Assembly: GCA_003170115.1 (NCBI GenBank)
Contig: PMZS01000257.1
Location: 2,671 to 11,311, forward strand
Origin: Spirochaetaceae bacterium
GTDB taxonomy: Bacteria; Spirochaetota; Spirochaetia; SZUA-6; Fen-1364
Direction of reading: 5' to 3'
DNA length: 8,641 nucleotides
Shown here: positions 6,489 to 8,641 of the stretch, piece by piece
Position numbering within the stretch: position 1 is the first letter of the stretch
Layout: every line of letters begins with the position of its first letter
Notes under the pieces: model-generated
What the model saw: the letters and a program-made list of their open reading frames with translations, nothing else
Told to the model about the DNA's origin: nothing
The model's database searches: none
Program-made: the position numbers and the translations under genes

Positions 6489-7994
6489 GCGGTCACCGGA
6501 GGTGACATTTCCGCCCGTGACGATATGGAGGATCTTCTCGCTGTCGATGTCGCAGCCGTTCCTCAGGGTGGCTTTCATGCGGCCGTCATAGAGCAGGTAG
6601 ATGGTGTCGCAGATATTCACCACTTCGGGCAGCTCCGAGGAGAAGATCATGATGGATTTCCCCTCCTTTGAAAGCTGGCGGATAATCCCATAGATCTCGC
6701 TCTTGGCGCCCACGTCGATGCCGCGCGTCGGCTCGTCCAGCATGAGCAGGTCCGCGTCCGCAAAGAGGCACTTGGCCAAGACCACCTTCTGCTGGTTGCC
6801 TCCGGAGAGTTTCGACGCTTCCTTCTCCGTGCTGCTCGTGGAGATCCTGAGCTTGTCGATGTAGTCGAGGGTGACCTTTCTCTCCTGCCCCGCGTTGATG
6901 AAACCGTTGTGGGAGATTTTTCTCATGTTCATGACGGGCACATTGCCGCGGATGGTGAGGATGGTGAAAAGCCCCTGCGATCGTCGTTCTTCCGGCACCA
7001 GCGCGATCCCCGCAGCAATAACCTTGTCCGGGAAGGGCGGGAGCTTTTTCCCCCTGAAGAGGATCTCCCCCTCATAGGGGTCCACGCCGTAGATGGCGCG
7101 CGCGAGCTCCGTCTTTCCCGCGCCCACGAGGCCGTAGAATCCGATGATCTCCCCCTCGTGGACCTCGAAGGAAATGTCCCGCAGTTTGTGATTGGAGAGG
7201 TTGCGGACCTGCAGGATGGCGTCCTTGCATTCGCCCTCTTTGGGCGTGTACTGCTCAAAAACGGTCTTTCCGATCATCATCTTGACCAGCTCCGACCGGT
7301 CCTTGATCTCCGACACGGGCCTGGTGTCGATATGCTTTCCATCGCGCATGACCGTGACGTAGTCGCCCAGCTCGAAAATCTCGTCGAGTCTGTGAGAGAT
7401 GTAAATGACGGTCACGTTCTTTTCCCGCAGGCTCTTGATGATAGCGAACAATCTCTTGATTTCGCTTTCAGAGATCGCGGCAGTCGGTTCGTCCATGATG
7501 ATGATATCGGACTCCGTGGCGACCGCTTTTGCGATCTCTACGATCTGCTTTTTGGCAACGCTCAAGGTCGAGACGAGCTGGCGCGGCGTGATGGATGGCT
7601 CCAGGCTGTTCATCACGTTCACCATTGTGTTGATCTTGTCTGTTTTCCTCAGAAACCCGAGTGTCGTGTCCTCCATCCCCAGGGTGAGGTTCTCTTCCAC
7701 GGTGAGCTGATCCACCACGTTCAATTCCTGGAACAGGGTGCTGATGCCGTGCTGCTTCGCATCGCGCGTGCTGTGCGGGGTGTACGCCTCCCCGTTCAGG
7801 AGAATGCTGCCGCTCGACCGTGCCGACGCGCCGGTGAGGATCTTGATCAGGGTTGATTTCCCCGCGCCGTTCTCCCCCACCAGGCAGTGCACGGTATTCC
7901 TCTTGATGTCGAAACTGACGCGATTCACGGCGCGGACACTGGGGAAATCCTTTACAAGGTCCCTGATTTCCAGCACGTTGTCTGTCAGTTCCAT
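6480..7994 (-). CDS. CUT2/ribose-type sugar ABC transporter ATP-binding protein (two fused nucleotide-binding domains)
   Basis: A 504-residue ATPase of the RbsA/LsrA/MglA type, which energises import by a pair of membrane permeases. Domain 1 has Walker A GENGAGKST (40-48), Q-loop Q89, an LSVAKKQ signature (144-150), Walker B IIIMDEPTAA (164-173) and the switch His H201. Domain 2 has Walker A GLVGAGKTE (288-296), LSGGNQQKVVLAK (396-408), Walker B LLMLDEPTRGIDVGAK (416-431) and SSELPEV (452-458) in place of an H-loop His, as is usual for the family. The second Walker A has Lys at 294, where many relatives carry Arg (GAGRTE). Length is normal. The ATG has AGGGGAG seven bases upstream. The gene follows the binding protein by 82 bases, a gap holding a strong hairpin, and its stop lies two bases before the first permease. 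Family assignment is secure; the sugar is not determined by this subunit. Confidence 0.97.
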   Translation of the reverse strand: MELTDNVLEIRDLVKDFPSVRAVNRVSFDIKRNTVHCLVGENGAGKSTLIKILTGASARSSGSILLNGEAYTPHSTRDAKQHGISTLFQELNVVDQLTVEENLTLGMEDTTLGFLRKTDKINTMVNVMNSLEPSITPRQLVSTLSVAKKQIVEIAKAVATESDIIIMDEPTAAISESEIKRLFAIIKSLREKNVTVIYISHRLDEIFELGDYVTVMRDGKHIDTRPVSEIKDRSELVKMMIGKTVFEQYTPKEGECKDAILQVRNLSNHKLRDISFEVHEGEIIGFYGLVGAGKTELARAIYGVDPYEGEILFRGKKLPPFPDKVIAAGIALVPEERRSQGLFTILTIRGNVPVMNMRKISHNGFINAGQERKVTLDYIDKLRISTSSTEKEASKLSGGNQQKVVLAKCLFADADLLMLDEPTRGIDVGAKSEIYGIIRQLSKEGKSIMIFSSELPEVVNICDTIYLLYDGRMKATLRNGCDIDSEKILHIVTGGNVTSGDRGE

Positions 7995-8017
7995 GCGTCC
8001 GCTCCCCTGCTCCGATG

Positions 8018-8039
8018 GGGGGAGGCTTCCGCCTCCCCC
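8018..8039 (-). other. Strong intercistronic stem-loop after the binding-protein gene
   Basis: The minus strand reads GGGGGAGGC-GGAA-GCCTCCCCC, a perfect nine-base stem with a GGAA loop that fits the GNRA tetraloop pattern. It lies about 37 bases past the binding-protein stop and 23 bases before the ATPase start. It is followed by CATCGG rather than a T-run, so it is not a standard terminator. In mal- and rbs-type operons such structures stabilise the binding-protein end of the transcript, giving far more binding protein than membrane components. That role is inferred here by analogy. Apart from this stem-loop and the ATPase ribosome-binding site, the 82-base gap holds nothing I recognise. 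Confidence 0.65.
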
Positions 8040-8076
8040 TTACGATAGCATGATTCTTTGTTTCCGTCCGATCGAA

Positions 8077-8641
8077 CTATTGAACGCTGGTCCCGAACTG
8101 GCTGTTCAGCCACTTGACCGCGTCGGGGCGGGGCATCGTCCAGAAGGAGATATTGTACGCCTTGTAGAACTTCTCCACGGCGGGCTGCGAGGTCGGCTGC
8201 ACCTTTCCGTTCTTGACGTCCATGATCAGGTCGATTCTTCCGCGTGCCGTTTCAATCGGGGGAAGCCCCATGGAAAGCTTCAGTGAGCTATTGGCATCGT
8301 AGACTTCCTTGATCTCGACCGGGTCGAAGTCGACACTGCAGACGATCTCGGTCAAAGGCTTGCCGTTGTCGAACTTGCCCCTGCCGGCCTGGGTCAGTGC
8401 TGCCATCGTGCCCACGGTCAGGTTGCCCGCCTCGGAGTAGATCAGGTTGACTTCGGGGTGAGTGGTCATGAGATCAGTGACGATCTGCTTGGCGGCATCA
8501 GGTCCCTTGCTCGCATCCTGGCATCCGAGGTCCGTCGCCTTCGGGTCCACCGACAGCACGCCCTTCACGAACGGGTCGGTGCGTCCCGACTTCACTTGCG
8601 TGTGGTTGGGCCATCCGAGCTGCACCATCACGATGGGCTTG
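8077..8641 (-). CDS. Ribose-type (CUT2) periplasmic sugar-binding protein, C-terminal part (start outside window)
   Basis: The visible 187 residues are the C-terminal portion of a periplasmic-binding-protein-like (Peripla_BP_4, LacI/RbsB fold) solute receptor. It captures the substrate outside the membrane and delivers it to the permeases encoded just downstream. The frame is open to the window edge, so the signal peptide and N-terminal lobe are missing. Recognisable elements are GPDAAKQIVTDLMTTHPEVN (46-65), IYSEAGNLTVGTMAALTQAG (67-86, the 'NDxxAxGAxxAlxxAG' block of RbsB in altered form), a strand ending in VDFDPVEI (103-110, equivalent to the conserved 'GxDgxpe.i'), and LKLSMGLPPIETARGRIDLI (120-139), the return hinge segment. 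The C-terminus (WLNSQFGTSVQ) is short and ends cleanly in TAG. Position at the head of an ABC operon and fold both support the assignment. The ligand cannot be read from this part. Confidence 0.9.
   Translation of the reverse strand, partial: KPIVMVQLGWPNHTQVKSGRTDPFVKGVLSVDPKATDLGCQDASKGPDAAKQIVTDLMTTHPEVNLIYSEAGNLTVGTMAALTQAGRGKFDNGKPLTEIVCSVDFDPVEIKEVYDANSSLKLSMGLPPIETARGRIDLIMDVKNGKVQPTSQPAVEKFYKAYNISFWTMPRPDAVKWLNSQFGTSVQ

Noticed and set aside
6909..7856. A 315-codon plus-strand open frame opposite the ATPase
   Set aside because: Antisense of strongly conserved ATPase motifs; no domain of its own.
533..7994. Assignment of the locus as a true lsr (autoinducer-2) operon
   Set aside because: The layout is similar, but the kinases resemble LyxK and FucK rather than LsrK, and LsrF/LsrG-like genes are absent from the window.
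8018..8039. The strong stem-loop as an intrinsic terminator ending the binding-protein transcript
   Set aside because: No T-run follows the stem on the minus strand, and the ATPase, which has no visible promoter of its own, follows immediately.

Overview
The window is a GC-rich (roughly 60% by eye), densely packed bacterial segment. Every convincing gene lies on the minus strand, so transcription runs from high to low coordinates. Eight genes follow one another with gaps of 2 to 82 bases and no terminator-like structure between them, so they look like one operon. It enters the window inside a solute-binding protein gene and leaves it inside a sugar kinase gene. The main promoter lies beyond position 8641 and is not visible.

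In transcription order: (1) the C-terminal part of a ribose-type (CUT2) periplasmic sugar-binding protein, 8641-8077; (2) a double-cassette sugar ABC ATPase, 7994-6480; (3) and (4) two RbsC/LsrC-type permeases, 6477-5455 and 5417-4380; (5) a protein of the uroporphyrinogen decarboxylase (URO-D) superfamily that is not haem-pathway HemE, 4347-3070; (6) an FGGY sugar kinase resembling L-xylulose / 3-keto-L-gulonate kinase LyxK, 3044-1536; (7) a SorC-family sugar-responsive repressor, 1531-533; (8) the N-terminal third of a second FGGY kinase, closest to L-fuculokinase (FucK) in motifs, 522-1. Small inverted repeats sit at the transporter junctions. The strongest is a 9-bp stem with a GNRA loop between binding protein and ATPase.

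The likely biology is uptake and catabolism of an unidentified sugar, polyol or sugar derivative. The transporter imports it, one or both kinases phosphorylate it or a product, and the SorC protein probably senses a phosphorylated intermediate and controls the operon. This parallels the lsr (autoinducer-2) and ery (erythritol) systems, which also pair a ribose-type transporter, an FGGY kinase and a SorC regulator. The unusual element is the URO-D-like protein between transporter and kinases. Its superfamily includes zinc-dependent methyltransferases, so it may demethylate or otherwise process the imported compound, but no corrinoid partner is visible and the reaction is unknown.

The organism cannot be named from this window. 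The gene set and GC content fit a carbohydrate-using anaerobe-type bacterium (spirochaete, clostridial or similar lineage), but this is only an impression from family distribution. No RNA genes, mobile elements, CRISPR arrays or long repeats were seen, and there is no gene-free stretch longer than 82 bases.
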